Assembly (NCBI RefSeq): GCF_000497045.1
Contig: NW_015961955.1
Coordinates: 434,001 to 498,000, forward strand
DNA length: 64,000 bases
Source of the DNA: Kalmanozyma brasiliensis GHG001
Lineage: Eukaryota > Basidiomycota > Ustilaginomycetes > Ustilaginales
Direction of reading: 5' to 3'
The notes under the pieces are model-generated. The model was not told the DNA's origin. It made no database searches and saw only the letters and a list, made by a program, of their open reading frames with translations. How positions within the stretch are numbered: position 1 is the stretch's first letter; each line of letters begins with the position of its first letter. Both the position numbers and the translations under genes were made by a program. This document shows, piece after piece, positions 33,701-43,526 of the stretch.

Positions 33701-35294
33701 GGCGCTGTGGTTCCTCATCTTGGCCCTCGCCGATCTCGTCATTGTCATGATTGGCAGCTTTTTCCTCGAAACAGCATCAGAGCACGTCATGAGGAAGCTC
33801 AAGAAGGAAGGCTTCTCTTCGCTCATTCGACAAGAGATCGGCTTCTTTGACGCAGAGGAGCATGCAAGCGGTGCGATGAGCGCAGCTGTCTCGAGTCACC
33901 CCGCCAACGTCGCCGCCGCGACGGGTCTGGTGCTCGCTCAAGTCATCATCGGCTCGATCAACTTGATTGGCTCCGTTATCCTCGGTCTCGTGCTCTCTTG
34001 GAAGACCTCTGTCGTCTGTCTTGCCCCGATTTTCGTGCTTTTCATCTCGGGCTGGCTCAACATCGCCATGCTGGAGAAATACGAAGCCGTGGCGCAGAAG
34101 CCGGCCGACCGGGCTGCTTCTTACGTCTCTGAGAATGTCGATGCCATCAAGACGGTGGTTGCGCTCGGCCGCGAGGCAGAGACGATGCGGGTGTTTGACG
34201 AACGTGGACGCGCCGATCCGAAACGCATGCGATACCTCATCTTTGGTGCTGGCGGCTTTGGCGTCTCACAAGGCATGATTCTGCTTCTCGCTGCGCTTGT
34301 CTTTTACTGGGGTGGCGTTCTGCACAGCAGGGACGAGGTCAACATCACCGCACTCTATGCCACTTTCGAGGCCGTCTTCATCTCTGCTTTCTCCGCCGGA
34401 CGCCTCTTCACGTTCGTACCTGATTACGGCCGAGCTACCAACTCCTTCAAGACCATCTCGGGCTGGCTCAATCGCAAGCCTTTGGTCGCCGACACCACAG
34501 GTATGCCCGCGCTCGACGAGGCCTCCCGCGCCAAGGTGCAAGATGGCAGCTATGCGACGGGTGACATCACGCTCAACACCATCGAGCTCCGCTATCCTCG
34601 TCGACCTCACCATCCAGCGCTCAAGGATCTCAGCATCACCATTCCTGCCGGCAAGAGTGTCGCCTTCTGCGGTACCTCTGGCTCTGGAAAGAGCTCTATC
34701 CTTGCTCTGCTGCAGCGGTTCTACGACCCTTGTCACGGCAACATCGAGTTCGGCGGCGTCGACGTGCGCCAGGTGCCCATCGAATTGCTGCGTCAGCAGA
34801 TGGCCTATGTCTCGCAGGACCCGATCTTGTACGAAGGCACGATCCGCTGGAATCTCTCGCTCGGCTCCAACGATCCCGACTCGGTCACGCAGCAGGAGCT
34901 CGAGAAGGCGTGCGAGGATGCCTACATCCTCGACTTTGTCCGCGGCCTTCCGAACGGGTTTGACACGGAGATCGGATTCAAGGGCTCGCAGCTTTCGGGT
35001 GGTCAGAAGCAGCGTCTCTGCATCGCCCGAGCGCTCCTGCGCAACCCCAAGATCCTGCTCCTCGACGAGGCGACATCAGCCCTCGACGCCGAGTCCGAGA
35101 TCCAGGTCCAGCGCGCGCTCGACCGTGCTTCGCTCGGCAGGACGACTGTGACCATCGCACACAGACTGAGCAGTCTCAGGAAGTGCGACTGGATCTTTGT
35201 GGTCGAAGACGGCAAGATCCGTGAGAGCGGAAAACATGCCGACCTCATCGCTCGAGGAGGCCGGTACCGCGAGCTCATGGAGCAGCAACTCTAG
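30774..35294 (+). CDS. Full-length ABCB-type ABC transporter (MDR/Ste6-like)
   Basis: 1,506 residues with two membrane domains and two ATPase domains (TMD1-NBD1-TMD2-NBD2), the layout of P-glycoprotein-type exporters and of the a-factor exporter Ste6. NBD1: Walker A GPSGSGKST at 427-435, signature LSGGQRQRV near 626, Walker B LLCLDEGTSALD with D650/E651. NBD2: Walker A GTSGSGKSS at 1300-1308, LSGGQKQRL near 1407, ILLLDEATSALD with D1431. Both sites therefore look catalytically complete. A Lys/Glu/Ser-rich insert of about 70 residues (roughly 447-520; KKDKKSSFFSKKSKKAP) splits NBD1 between Walker A and the Q-loop (IAIVQQHPQLF). The linker between the halves is long (about 740-900) and phospho-site rich. 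One exon. Export of a lipid, drug or lipopeptide pheromone is possible; the substrate cannot be inferred. Confidence 0.95.
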   Translation: MISQQQLTTTTQHRASETRAVARLPFVAHRTRLPTFFYLLSFCPPVPSPFTRPRAFFKHPGVLYVIGFIAALLAGCGLPSLDLLYGVYTNRITPSSSTPEDIRAAASYIGWIVTIVGFSEFLLAWCFLACFSTASHDLTQRLRHTYVASVLAQDASHFDLHGAGEIANRASKDISVIRAGFGEKLAYFSWSGATLIISAIIGFSKAPRIAGVLFALLPLTMIIFSVLGKATEVVGAPALRIEGRSSSFLEQVLGSVRVVQSFGMESQLLRRFDRAMLKPLEKLGMRKAAIRGLETSAVYFMLNVTYSLAFWWGSINIVEGKVLIGDLLTTFWNYLNSLFSLANIVPHIAGIFDAWTALKQVRRAIEREPKIDIRPEAGLIPVSSEKDWSPSFELDRVTFSYPSRANVASLKDVSILIQPGKVTALVGPSGSGKSTITGLLLREYDPETANIPHPHDAEDALAAEEDKRSDASESEEKTDKKDKKSSFFSKKSKKAPSDSLDVEKSDPIADVKGQIQGSGKVSFAGHDVRDLNVRWLRSQIAIVQQHPQLFTASVFENVATGLTGTEWEYLPDIDGDSTALGHDAARTAIIRDKVQRALEKAEAWTFVSNLPQGMDTPISGGRTGLLSGGQRQRVAIARALVREPRLLCLDEGTSALDSDTESKIKLALQREQEERGMTTILIAHRLSTIEHADNIIVLKNGRVIEQGDHDSLMQKKTTSDGGLYRSMVMQQRHLAEYEADSGDEDKKADVRKGSKRPTLASTPASQSSTDSSEVVSDMSEQGKSPEEEDRARSLYAMSDDTRTRVDGASTIRSASIVPEGPRSPANNRPSLVERQRSSRTWDKPYRTYSGRTSTAVGQHEHIQESNTGASHVEAALPTNTAATVPKQIDIEDEKSLSSRAPSEPRSKAVRKEEKRRLRKTFVRYLNDQKLWFAIGAVGAAATGASFPIAGWLTGGVVNSLSIEGDDARLRREVNRWALWFLILALADLVIVMIGSFFLETASEHVMRKLKKEGFSSLIRQEIGFFDAEEHASGAMSAAVSSHPANVAAATGLVLAQVIIGSINLIGSVILGLVLSWKTSVVCLAPIFVLFISGWLNIAMLEKYEAVAQKPADRAASYVSENVDAIKTVVALGREAETMRVFDERGRADPKRMRYLIFGAGGFGVSQGMILLLAALVFYWGGVLHSRDEVNITALYATFEAVFISAFSAGRLFTFVPDYGRATNSFKTISGWLNRKPLVADTTGMPALDEASRAKVQDGSYATGDITLNTIELRYPRRPHHPALKDLSITIPAGKSVAFCGTSGSGKSSILALLQRFYDPCHGNIEFGGVDVRQVPIELLRQQMAYVSQDPILYEGTIRWNLSLGSNDPDSVTQQELEKACEDAYILDFVRGLPNGFDTEIGFKGSQLSGGQKQRLCIARALLRNPKILLLDEATSALDAESEIQVQRALDRASLGRTTVTIAHRLSSLRKCDWIFVVEDGKIRESGKHADLIARGGRYRELMEQQL

Positions 35295-37338
35295 GCTAGA
35301 CTCCGCATCATACATACACCATCATCTTTCGCGCACTTCATGTCTAGCTACGTATATAGAGATCCTGTGTAGATCCAACCAACAACACACCATGTCACGG
35401 GCGTCATCAATCAATACGTTGCCGAAGCATCATCGCCCTTCCTGCCTTGAGATCGATCGATTCGCAACGTGGCGGACTCGTGAGTGCTGTCCATGATCGT
35501 ATGAGGTGCTGAGCGTGAGGTTCACGACAGGAGACTCGGAGGGACCTCCCCGACTGAAGCGGCTATCAACGTAGTAAGCTGTCAAATGAGGATGCCGCCT
35601 CTGCCTCGGCCAGCATGTGATCGAAGCTGGTCAGGTCGTCGCTCCCCAGTTTCCGAGGCAGGCTTTTGAAGCTGTAGCATTGCAAAATTCCAACAGACGT
35701 GTCTGCCAAGATGCCGTGCAACGAGCCATCAGAGCCAACTGCTTTCTTTCTGGGTTGTCGAGATGCTTACTCAACGTCCGGGACTCTTCGCAGGCTGTGT
35801 CTGATTCAAGAAGCCCATGCTTTCAGATCACGTTCAGGTGGCCGGCAATTTATTTTAATGAGGAAGTCTTGTCGAAAACTTTCAGTTTTGGGCAATTTCG
35901 GCAATTAGGCGGACGTCTACTGAACAGGACAAAGCTTAGAAAAAAAAAAGAAAAAAAAGTAAAATTGGGGTTGCAAATTGTCTGCGATAGATCCGCTGAA
36001 GCTCGATGTGTAAGTTCGCGTCCTTTGCTTTTATATTCTCACTGCTGCACCGGTCGATATTTGGCGCAGAAAAACATCCGGAGAATGCTCCCTGTTTCGA
36101 CATGTTTCGACCAATGAAGCAATAATGTTCGGGAGCGGATTGGCAGCTCCATATATGAAATAATCGTTTTATGAACGACCTTCAAGCAATTTGTCAGGCT
36201 CTCTCCGCATTTGCAAGTGCTTTTACGAACGTTTAGCCAAACTTTTGTCACAAAATACTCGACACCGTATGGGCGCCGGACAGAGCGAGCGTGCGTGCGC
36301 GACGTTCGTCGAGGGTATTACGTTGCGAGTCAGGACGGAAGTCCAGTGACCGCCCACAGGGATGAGGTTCCTGGCTGCAGCTGCGAGGTGGGCTCGGGGA
36401 CGCAGAGACCTTCACCGAAGACGGCATCGACGTCAAGCAGGTGGCTAGGAAAGAGTTTCCGTCGCTTCCGGCATGGGGTGGAGCAAGGTCGGAGGAGACG
36501 CAAACAGCTTGGCGTATGTACGAGTCGTCTGCAGGCATCATTGTCACGCGGGCGCGAGACCTTTGGCACGAGGCGCAGCGAAGCTGCAGAGAATACGACG
36601 GTAACGACCGGGGAGTCGCTGGTCTGCGCCGCGACATGGGCAGCTTGCGGACGTGGTCCGGATCGTCAAAGACTCTCCTTGAGGTCGAAGTCCTCCGCGT
36701 CCTGGCAGACAACACGAGTCGCAAAGGTCAAGCCTACATTCTCGAAAGGTCTCTGCCTCTTGGCGGCCTGAGAATGTGTTGAACTGGAAGTTTTGGGGCC
36801 CAGATCGGCCAGCATGCTTGCTAGAGCTACTGTCAACGTTGACTGCGAACTGAGGCCGTCCGTCCGTCCAAGAATAGCCGCAGAAATGAATGGTCACCAT
36901 AGACTAGCGCAAGTAAAGTCTATCTTCCTGGACCAATCGGCGGTCAAGATCAATCCATGACGGGACTCGAGGGCTGCGGAGGTCGAGGAGGAGCAGCATT
37001 GTGTGAATGGACAGCAAATTTTGGACAGACCTGGAGCCACACAATTCTCTTTCATGGCCCAGGACATTCCAGACTGCTGCGCGTAGGAGACAGGCGGTCT
37101 CATCTGTGATCCATGTCTTGAGGGAGAGTATCGGTCGGATAGTAGCCTAGCTGTCGGCCAAAGTGATTGACAACGTGAAAGACTTTTGTACGCAGATCTG
37201 GACCCAGGCGAATGTGAAACATCAGCTCAAGCTCTCGCTGAAAGTATTTGAACACACTCTTGACAGTGACATGAGAAAGTGGCCGAGAGCCAGACGGCGG
37301 ACTAGACCAGCCTCCTGCAAGTAACAGCTCGTTGTCGG
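35295..37338. other. Gene-poor region with AT-rich patch
   Basis: About 35850-36260 is markedly AT-rich against its surroundings, with an A-run of about 20 bases interrupted by a single G near 35938-35959. On plus, 36402-36782 reads in one frame with protein-like codon choice (FTEDGIDVKQVARKEFPSL..., ending GLRMC then stop), but there is no upstream ATG in frame; it would need an upstream exon, for instance via a CTGCAG acceptor near 36380. On minus, 37100-37342 encodes an 80-codon stretch (VFKYFQRELELMFHI...) of uncertain meaning. No family is recognised for any of these. Confidence 0.4.
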
Positions 37339-37963
37339 TCAATTATCCTGCTGAAGGAGCACGTCTCTGCCCTCATCGTCATCTGTATAGGCCGCGCTGT
37401 CAAAGACGGCATCATCGTCCTCTTCATCCTCTTCACTCTTCGTCCAGATCGCTGTCAAGGGCGCTGATGTCACTGAATCGGACAGCGCTGTCGCTGCGCG
37501 TACTGCGCCTATTGTCTGCCTCGCTTTCCAGACTTCCGACAAAGTTGTCGTGGCTAGGAGAGGTACAGTCGAGGAAGTCGTCATCCGGCGTACCTGGTAC
37601 CTGACAATGCATCGACGAATTTCCAAGCGTGCGGAAAGGCGCCTGCCAGTGCTGACTCGCGAATGTTGGTCTGAGCCCCAGCAGGTCAAGAGCGAGCAGA
37701 CTACGGAGACGGTCCGCCCGAGGGAAGGATCCCAACGTCGCCGCCGAGCCTATTGCGATCGCAGTCCTACGAGCGGACGTTTCTAGGCCAATGAGGACGA
37801 GTAAGGCAGCGAGGCTGCATCGACGATCTGAACGCAGCGCGACCGAAGCTGCGGACCGGGGCAAATCGTGGGACGGTCCGTACATCATCTCAATCACAGC
37901 ACCAGCATCGATCGCCACCAAATGCCCTGTGGTACGGATGGTCACATCGCGGTCCTCTTGCAC
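37339..37963 (-). pseudogene. Frameshifted minus-strand reading frame, unknown protein
   Basis: From 37963 down, one frame runs 176 codons (it begins in a GTG, so the true start or an upstream exon is missing) with protein-like composition: LVLIGLETSARRTAIAIG, LLALDLLGLRPTFASQHW, and a Ser/Asp-rich acidic C-terminus ending SALDSDLDEE, then TGA. Ignoring a single T at that point, the neighbouring frame continues the same acidic run (EDEEDDDAVFDSAAYTDDD...) for about 30 codons to a TGA at 37339-37341. An acidic tail that continues precisely across a one-base shift suggests either a decayed gene or a sequencing error. An ATG frame just upstream (minus, near 38070; MAPLFIQLMHVVAHASPDK) could be its N-terminus, again in a different frame. 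No family recognised. Confidence 0.35.
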
Positions 37964-38213
37964 CCTGCGTGACCGCCTTCAGGGGAGGTAGGGGTTGTCT
38001 TGTCAGGAGAAGCGTGCGCTACGACGTGCATCAGCTGAATGAAGAGGGGAGCCATCTCTGCTCGAAGCCGGGATCGGCGGGCAGCCTGTTGCCTGACGTG
38101 CTATTAGGATCGATGATATCCACAGCCTCCTGACGGAATGCCATCTACCAGTCCGGCACGCAGCAGCGGACGTGGACGCGGACGATCCTCGATCGGATGC
38201 GCAGTGCGAGATT

Positions 38214-38700
38214 GATCCAGTACGTTACCAAGGTGCCGTGCGACCGACATTTCCCCTCCTACTTTTCGCAAAGCAGCCTGACTTGGCGCGTATCGAGGCC
38301 CGTACCTGTGCATGCTGAAGTCTGACGGTCATCTCAAGGTCTCTTCTGCAGCTCGAGGCCCAGAGATTGATTGCTATGAGCCAAGCTGCCATCTCGAACA
38401 AAGGGAGTCAGGCCGGAGTCGAACCAGTAGGCCAATGCGGTGCCGACTGACCGACATGTGCCTCCGGAGTCTACGCAAATCAGCCTCGACTTGTTGAGAC
38501 TTGCACCCCTGCATGCTGAAGTCTTCCGAACTTGCAGCTGGCTCGTACAAAAACATTTTCAGAGCCAACACTCGCGACTAAGCCATCACGCAACGGTCAT
38601 CACCGCAGGGGACTGATCATGCTCGAATTCGAGCCAGTACGTTACCAGTGTGCCGACCAACCGGCGTGCACCTTTCAGGTCCTCCCGAAACAGCCGTCTG
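38214..38700. repeat. Diverged tandem repeat, about 208-bp period, three copies
   Basis: Three related segments start at 38214 (gatccagtacgttacc), 38421 (gaaccagtaggccaat) and 38631 (gagccagtacgttacc), spacing 207 and 210. Each continues with ...gtgccg...gaccgacat-like sequence. A second shared block, gcatgctgaagtc, occurs at 38309 and 38511. On the minus strand the conserved core of all three reads L[VA][TA]YW[ILF] in one frame. The third copy is only partly recognisable. Confidence 0.6.
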
Positions 38701-39028
38701 CACCGCGGCTGCGCTGGTCGAAGCTTACGACCGGCTTCAGCAATTGTGCTATTTCAGGGAACCGATCTGCGCTGGCATCGATATGTTCGAGGACGCTGCC
38801 TGAACGATGCACTCTCTGAACACAGAATGGCAGAAATGGTTGCCGCTCGTCGACAAGAGCAACCTTCTCGATGGAAGCGCACCACAGGCCTGAGACGAAA
38901 GGACGAGCGAAGCGAACGAACAAATACAGATGAATTGATGTACGATCATGCAGTGTGCAATGTGAGTGACAGGATGTTTGGCCGGTAGTGATGGCCTTTT
39001 GAGACCCAGGATGGCGATGCGACGCGGA
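38701..39028. other. Intergenic, eIF2-beta 3' flank
   Basis: No gene seen. A minus-strand 82-codon frame (38675-38923) abuts the repeat block and has no recognised features. Confidence 0.5.
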
Positions 39029-39970
39029 TCAAGCACCTGCAGCAGCCCTGGCCTTGGAGCGCTTGCCGGTCTGCGCCTGGAAACCGCTCTTAATGGCGCT
39101 GACGGAACGCTGCGAACCACACTTCTCGCAAGTGACGAAGTAGATACGGTTCTCCTTGGAGAGCTTGGTCTCCGGACGCTTGCAGGTCTTGCAGATGACG
39201 TATTCGGTGATGTATCTTCGGAGAACGTTCTCGATCTGCTTGGGCTGGAAACGACCACGGATGACGAGACGCTGAGAGCCGTCGACAGAACCGATGGTAC
39301 CCAACTCGGCAAAGAGGAACTGGATAACGTGCTCTGGCTGACGGTGCATACGCTTGCAGATGTCGACGACGTTGGCAAAGACAGTCTTCTTGGAGCCGTC
39401 TCTCGCGACCTGAGGAGGAACCATGGTGAACTTCTTCTTGTCGCCGGAGAGGGCGGGGTTCTGAGCGCGGAGCGTCTTGAAGACACGGCCGAGGAGCTCC
39501 TGATATGTGTAGTCGCGGTCTGTGCCCTGCCACGCCTCGATGCCATCGTCTTTTGGCGCTGCGTCGGCATCGTCGGTTGCGTCCTGTGCGAATGGGTTCT
39601 CTCCTAGCTCCTCCTCGTCTGCTTCGGCGTATGCATCGTTGGTGGCGGCCTCTCCATCGTCGGCCTGGTCATCACCCTCGCCGATCTCCTTCTCGAAAGC
39701 GTCGAGGTCGAGAGCGACCTTCTTCTTGGACTTCTTCTTCTTTTTCAATTCGCCAAAGTTGAGCTCGTCGTCCTCGGCGGCAGCTTCGTTGGACGGGTCT
39801 GCATCAGCATCAGCGGCGTTCTCCTTGTTGTCATCCTCGTCAAGTTCGAGGTCGAGATCGAGCTTCTTCTTGTCCTTCTTCTTCTTCTTCATTCCGCCGA
39901 AAAGGTCTGCGGAGTCGTTCTGCTGCTCTGCTGGCGCCGCAGCGGAAGCGGCGTTTTCAACGTCCGACAT
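39029..39970 (-). CDS. SUI3: Translation initiation factor eIF2 subunit beta
   Basis: Part of the eIF2-GTP-Met-tRNAi ternary complex that finds the start codon; also contacts eIF5 and eIF2B. 313 residues. The N-half has lysine blocks ([11 protein letters not shown] and [12 protein letters not shown]; two clear K-boxes against three in yeast) in an acidic setting, which bind eIF5/eIF2B. The conserved core follows ([31 protein letters not shown], [14 protein letters not shown]) and a C2-C2 zinc finger [10 protein letters not shown]...[10 protein letters not shown] near the C-terminus. Start MSDVENAA at the ATG 39968-39970; an open frame runs 112 codons upstream into the leader but does not resemble the family. 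Divergent from ATP3, sharing a 648-bp promoter region. Confidence 0.96.
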   Translation of the reverse strand: MSDVENAASAAAPAEQQNDSADLFGGMKKKKKDKKKLDLDLELDEDDNKENAADADADPSNEAAAEDDELNFGELKKKKKSKKKVALDLDAFEKEIGEGDDQADDGEAATNDAYAEADEEELGENPFAQDATDDADAAPKDDGIEAWQGTDRDYTYQELLGRVFKTLRAQNPALSGDKKKFTMVPPQVARDGSKKTVFANVVDICKRMHRQPEHVIQFLFAELGTIGSVDGSQRLVIRGRFQPKQIENVLRRYITEYVICKTCKRPETKLSKENRIYFVTCEKCGSQRSVSAIKSGFQAQTGKRSKARAAAGA

Positions 39971-40618
39971 GGGTAAAAGTCGTGTGTGGTGCGATGCAGC
40001 GTGTGCGCTGGTTGAGTAGGTTCCTGCACAGAAGAGCGTTGAGTGGTGGGCGGAGATAAAGAAGGATAGGCGATCCGATTCCGAAGGATGGTGAGGAATG
40101 CAGTCGAAAGCCGTTGTTGAGGTTGATGGTGAAGGAGATGGTATCGAGACTGTCAGACACTTTTGCAACTGAGTCACTTGACACTGGCAACTGAGCCAGC
40201 CTTCTTTGAGAAGAACGCGCTTTGCACACTTTGCGGTTGGTTGAGCCCTTTGTTCGCTCGAGTGGAAGAGATCATTGATTCGTGCGAGAAGAAGGGCGGC
40301 AGCCAATTTCCATTCGTGATCGATTTAACGCCTGAGTTTGGGCCCAATCCCAGACAAAAAGCCCTAGAGCAACAGGAAGAAGCCGGAACCGAATAACAAG
40401 CCTGAAATTCCACGCACTTGCCAGTTGCAGAGAGAGAGGCGGAAGAAATCCAGTCTGGAAATTGGCAGTCTGTGCAGGAAGAACGGCGGTCGCAGGCAGG
40501 CGCAGAGCACTGGATCGCGACAACTCCATCTCAAATTCACATCTCGTCACCCATCTGTCTTCTCGTCACCATCCTCTTTCAACCTCCTTATCGACCACCC
40601 ATCTCGCATTCATCCAAA
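39971..40618. other. Divergent promoter, eIF2-beta / ATP synthase gamma
   Basis: 648 bp between two highly expressed housekeeping genes pointing apart. Pyrimidine-rich on plus from about 40500 to the ATP3 start. No gene seen. Confidence 0.6.
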
Positions 40619-41875
40619 ATGGCGATGCTTCCTCGTGCTGCTCGCCCCGCCATGGCGGCACTCAACTCGGCCGCTCCCGTCGCCATTGCTGCTCGTGCCG
40701 GCTTCCACTCTTCCTCGGCTCAGGCTGCTCCTCTTCGCGAGACCGAACAGCGCATCAAGTCGGTCAAGAACATTGAGAAGATCACCAAGGTAGGTTTCAT
40801 ATCAGCCATTCAACACGATACAACATCGACTGCAATGAACATCCGACCATGCACGCACCATATCCTGTGCCAACTCGCAACCCATACGCGCATGCAACAA
40901 CCATCTAGCAATCGACAACATCACGCACACACCACATCGCATCTGCATTTGACATCCAAACGACAATATCTGACTCGATCTCCATCACGCTCGTCTCTTG
41001 AATCCGCCAAAAAACAGTCTATGAAGATGATTGCCTCCACCAAGCTCAACAAGGCACAGCGTGCCATGGCTGCTGCCAAGGCTTACGGTGCTGCCAACAA
41101 CGGTAAGTTTTGCACTTCAGCTCGACATCATCATCAGCACTCAGAACAGCTTAGCTGAATAGCAAACATCGTTCCAATTCCCTTCTCAACAGAGATCTTC
41201 ACCAACTCCGAGGCCGTTGCTCCCGAGGGTGGTCGTCAGCTTTTCGTCGTCGTCTCCTCCGACAAGGGTCTCTGCGGTGGTATCCACTCGTCCGTCACCA
41301 AGCGAACCAAGGCCGAGTTCAAGAAGATCGGCGCTGCTGCCGGTGACGCCGACTCGTCCGAGGGTCCCGCCGTGATTGTCCTCGGTGAGAAGTCCAAGGC
41401 TCAGCTCGCCCGTGCCCTCCCCAAGAACCTCGCCCTCTCCTTCAACCAGGTCGGCAAGGATGTCCCCACTTTCGCCGATGCCACTGCCATCGCCGACCAG
41501 ATCATCAAGTCTGGCATCAAGTTCGACAAAGTCAACCTCATCTACAACAAGTACGTCTCGGCGCTCTCTTTCGAGTCGGACGTCATCGAGGTCTTCTCGG
41601 AAGGTGCGCTGCGAAACGCTCCCCAGTTCAAGCTGTACGAGCAGGAGGATGATGTCACCAAGGACCTCGCCGAGTTTGCTTTCGCCAACGCCATCTACGC
41701 TGCTCTCGTCGAGGGTCACGCTTCCGAAATTAACTCGAAGCGTAACGCCATGGACAACGCCTCCAAGAACGCAGGTGACATGATCTCGTCGCTCAACATG
41801 CTTTACAACCGTGGTCGACAGGCCGCCATTACCAACGACTTGGTCGACATCATCACCGGTGCTTCGGCTCTTTAA
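40619..41875 (+). CDS. ATP3: F1 ATP synthase gamma subunit, mitochondrial
   Basis: The rotating central stalk of F1 that couples proton flow to ATP synthesis. Three exons: 40619-40789, 41018-41102, 41193-41875; introns GTAGGT...AACAG (228 bp) and GTAAGT...CAACAG (90 bp), all in frame, giving 312 residues (yeast 311). The N-terminus MAMLPRAARPAMAALN...ARAGFHSSS is a basic, Arg/Ala-rich mitochondrial presequence. Diagnostic segments: RIKSVKNIEKITK|SMKMIASTKLNKAQ at the first junction, VVSSDKGLCGGIHSSV, and the C-terminal NAMDNASKNAGDMI...LNMLYNRGRQA..TNDLVDIITGASAL that forms the coiled-coil partner helix. Acts with the phosphate carrier encoded near the left end. Confidence 0.97.
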
Positions 41876-42308
41876 GTTGGGGAATGGAACACTGTGGATA
41901 GATGCATGCACCACTATGAAATGCAGCTTTGATTGATATTTTGTTGTGGATACGGCGAGCCGGGACCGCGGCGATGTTGGGTCATAGACAGACCACGGAT
42001 GCTTAACTCGGCGCCGCCTACTGTCAGGTTTGGTGCCCGTGTCACGCAGCTTCCGGCTCAAACGCCTCGACATTCTCGACAGGGCTCCGTGCAGCGGGAC
42101 GTCCGACTTCACTGTAGCAGGCAGGCTCGATCTGAGTCGTCGAAGCTGGCTCCTACGTATGTCCGGCTTGCCTCAAGTCACTTTGTCTTGCCGTGAATGC
42201 CATCTTGAGCTTGTCTGTTTGAGCGTGGCCTTCCATGCCGAAAGTCGGTATGAACTGCCTGTAGAAAGATGTCCAATATGGTTGCAACTCTCTGCAAGGC
42301 GATTATAA

Positions 42309-42363
42309 GCTTCGTTAGCGTAGTTGGATTATCGCATCCGTCTAATACACGGTGCCTCAGATA
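42309..42363 (+). tRNA. Possible tRNA 5' half, truncated by assembly gap (anticodon loop would read AAU, Ile)
   Basis: GCTTCGT, then TA, then a D-arm-like GCG TAGTTGGATTAT CGC, then TCCGT-CTAATAC-ACGG shaped like an anticodon arm (four pairs plus one mismatch). The loop CTAATAC would place AAT at positions 34-36. The T-arm and the acceptor 3' side would fall in the Ns that begin at 42364; no GGTTCGA-type T-arm is visible after the gap. If a tRNA intron is present, the reading of the loop could change. Confidence 0.35.
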
Positions 42364-42404
42364 NNNNNNNNNNNNNNNNNNNNNNNNNNNNNNNNNNNNN
42401 NNNN
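42364..42404. other. Assembly gap (41 Ns)
   Basis: A run of N marks unsequenced bases; the number is likely nominal. Confidence 0.99.
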
Positions 42405-42504
42405 GCGCCTCGCTATTGCACTCCATTTTTTCCACTTCTTGGCTCGGTAGAACCGCTGCGAGCGAAAGAAGGTGTCCTGACCCACGCTAGAGAGAGGCCA
42501 CTTA

Positions 42505-42861
42505 CGTAGGCAGCACGCGGAAGAGGCCATACAGGATGGGACCGTCTTGGGCTCGATGTTTGAAATCCCATTCACCGTCGCGAGATCGTTGACTTGCCAA
42601 GGCTGGCAGGACAGTGTTGGAGCGGAACAATGCCAGCGGATCGGACATCGAGGTCCTATTTGGAGTGTTGCGTGCATGATGTGACAGGCCGCGGTACCGG
42701 AAGAGCGACGACAGGGATTTGTCGGCAAAGCTAGGAAGGGCGATGGCGAGCAGGTTGATAGACAGCAGACACAGGACTGGAAGCGAGAGTCCTTTCAACG
42801 TTTTCAGAGCTCGCTGTCGGCGCTCAGAGCGCACGCTGTGCTTGGACTAGACGGCTTCCAT
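42505..42861 (-). pseudogene. Signal-anchored or secreted short ORF with early stop
   Basis: On minus an ATG at 42859-42861 is followed by GAA GCC GTC TAG, and the frame then stays open for about 114 codons with protein-like codon choice. It has a basic segment (RSERRQRALKTLKG), a hydrophobic stretch (LSLPVLCLLSINLLAIALP) like a signal peptide or membrane anchor, then a polar region with MSDPLALFRSN and DGEWDFKHRAQDGP. It ends at a good splice donor (CTAC|GTAAGT near 42505), and an acceptor such as CTCGCAG lies before the gap. The in-frame TAG at codon 5 suggests a broken gene, unless the real first exon lies further right. No family recognised. Confidence 0.35.
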
Positions 42862-43526
42862 GGTACCGAGCTGTCCGTGTCGTTCGAGCAACATCAGGCG
42901 GTGAGAGGCATGTCGATCGCTGTTCACTGATCAGTGCTCATCATGAGCCAGGGTCCAGGCACCGAGGCAGGGCGCTGCTCAGTTACCGCTCCCGCTCGGC
43001 AGAGATGTCACCTCTGGACCCTATTTCGATGCATCATTTTCAGCTTTCTTTTCGATGTGCAAGATGGCGCAAATTGATGTGTGAGGATATGCACGTCAGG
43101 TGCAGCATTGATGACTGATGGCTCCACTTGCTTTGCTCTTCCGCTCTTGTCGACTCGCTTGCAGATTCGTACCAACGTCAGCGACGTCTTTGTTTCGATT
43201 TGCACAGCGCTCCAAGCGAGCGACCAAGCTGTCACACGACTCCGCGCAGGAGCTTCCACTCGTGGCTTGCAAGGTTTGCCTCCATCTGACGTGAGCAGCC
43301 GCCGCCTCCGCCTCTTGCCTGGCTTGCAGTCTGACTCAGTGGTGACCCTTGCTGGCTAGTAGCCATGCCATCTGTGCATGCGTTGACGGCAAAATTGACT
43401 CTGCCCGGGCTGGTGCGACCTCTGAGCCTGGTCGCGGACCACCTTCGCAGCCGAGGAGCTGATATAATACGCCCAATTGTTCTCGGTGTTTGAGAAGCAA
43501 GCAGCCGTATCGATCTTCCCCGCGTC
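42862..43526. other. Intergenic
   Basis: No gene seen; it should contain promoter sequence for the GFA-domain gene. A TATA-like gatataata occurs at 43461-43469. Confidence 0.5.
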
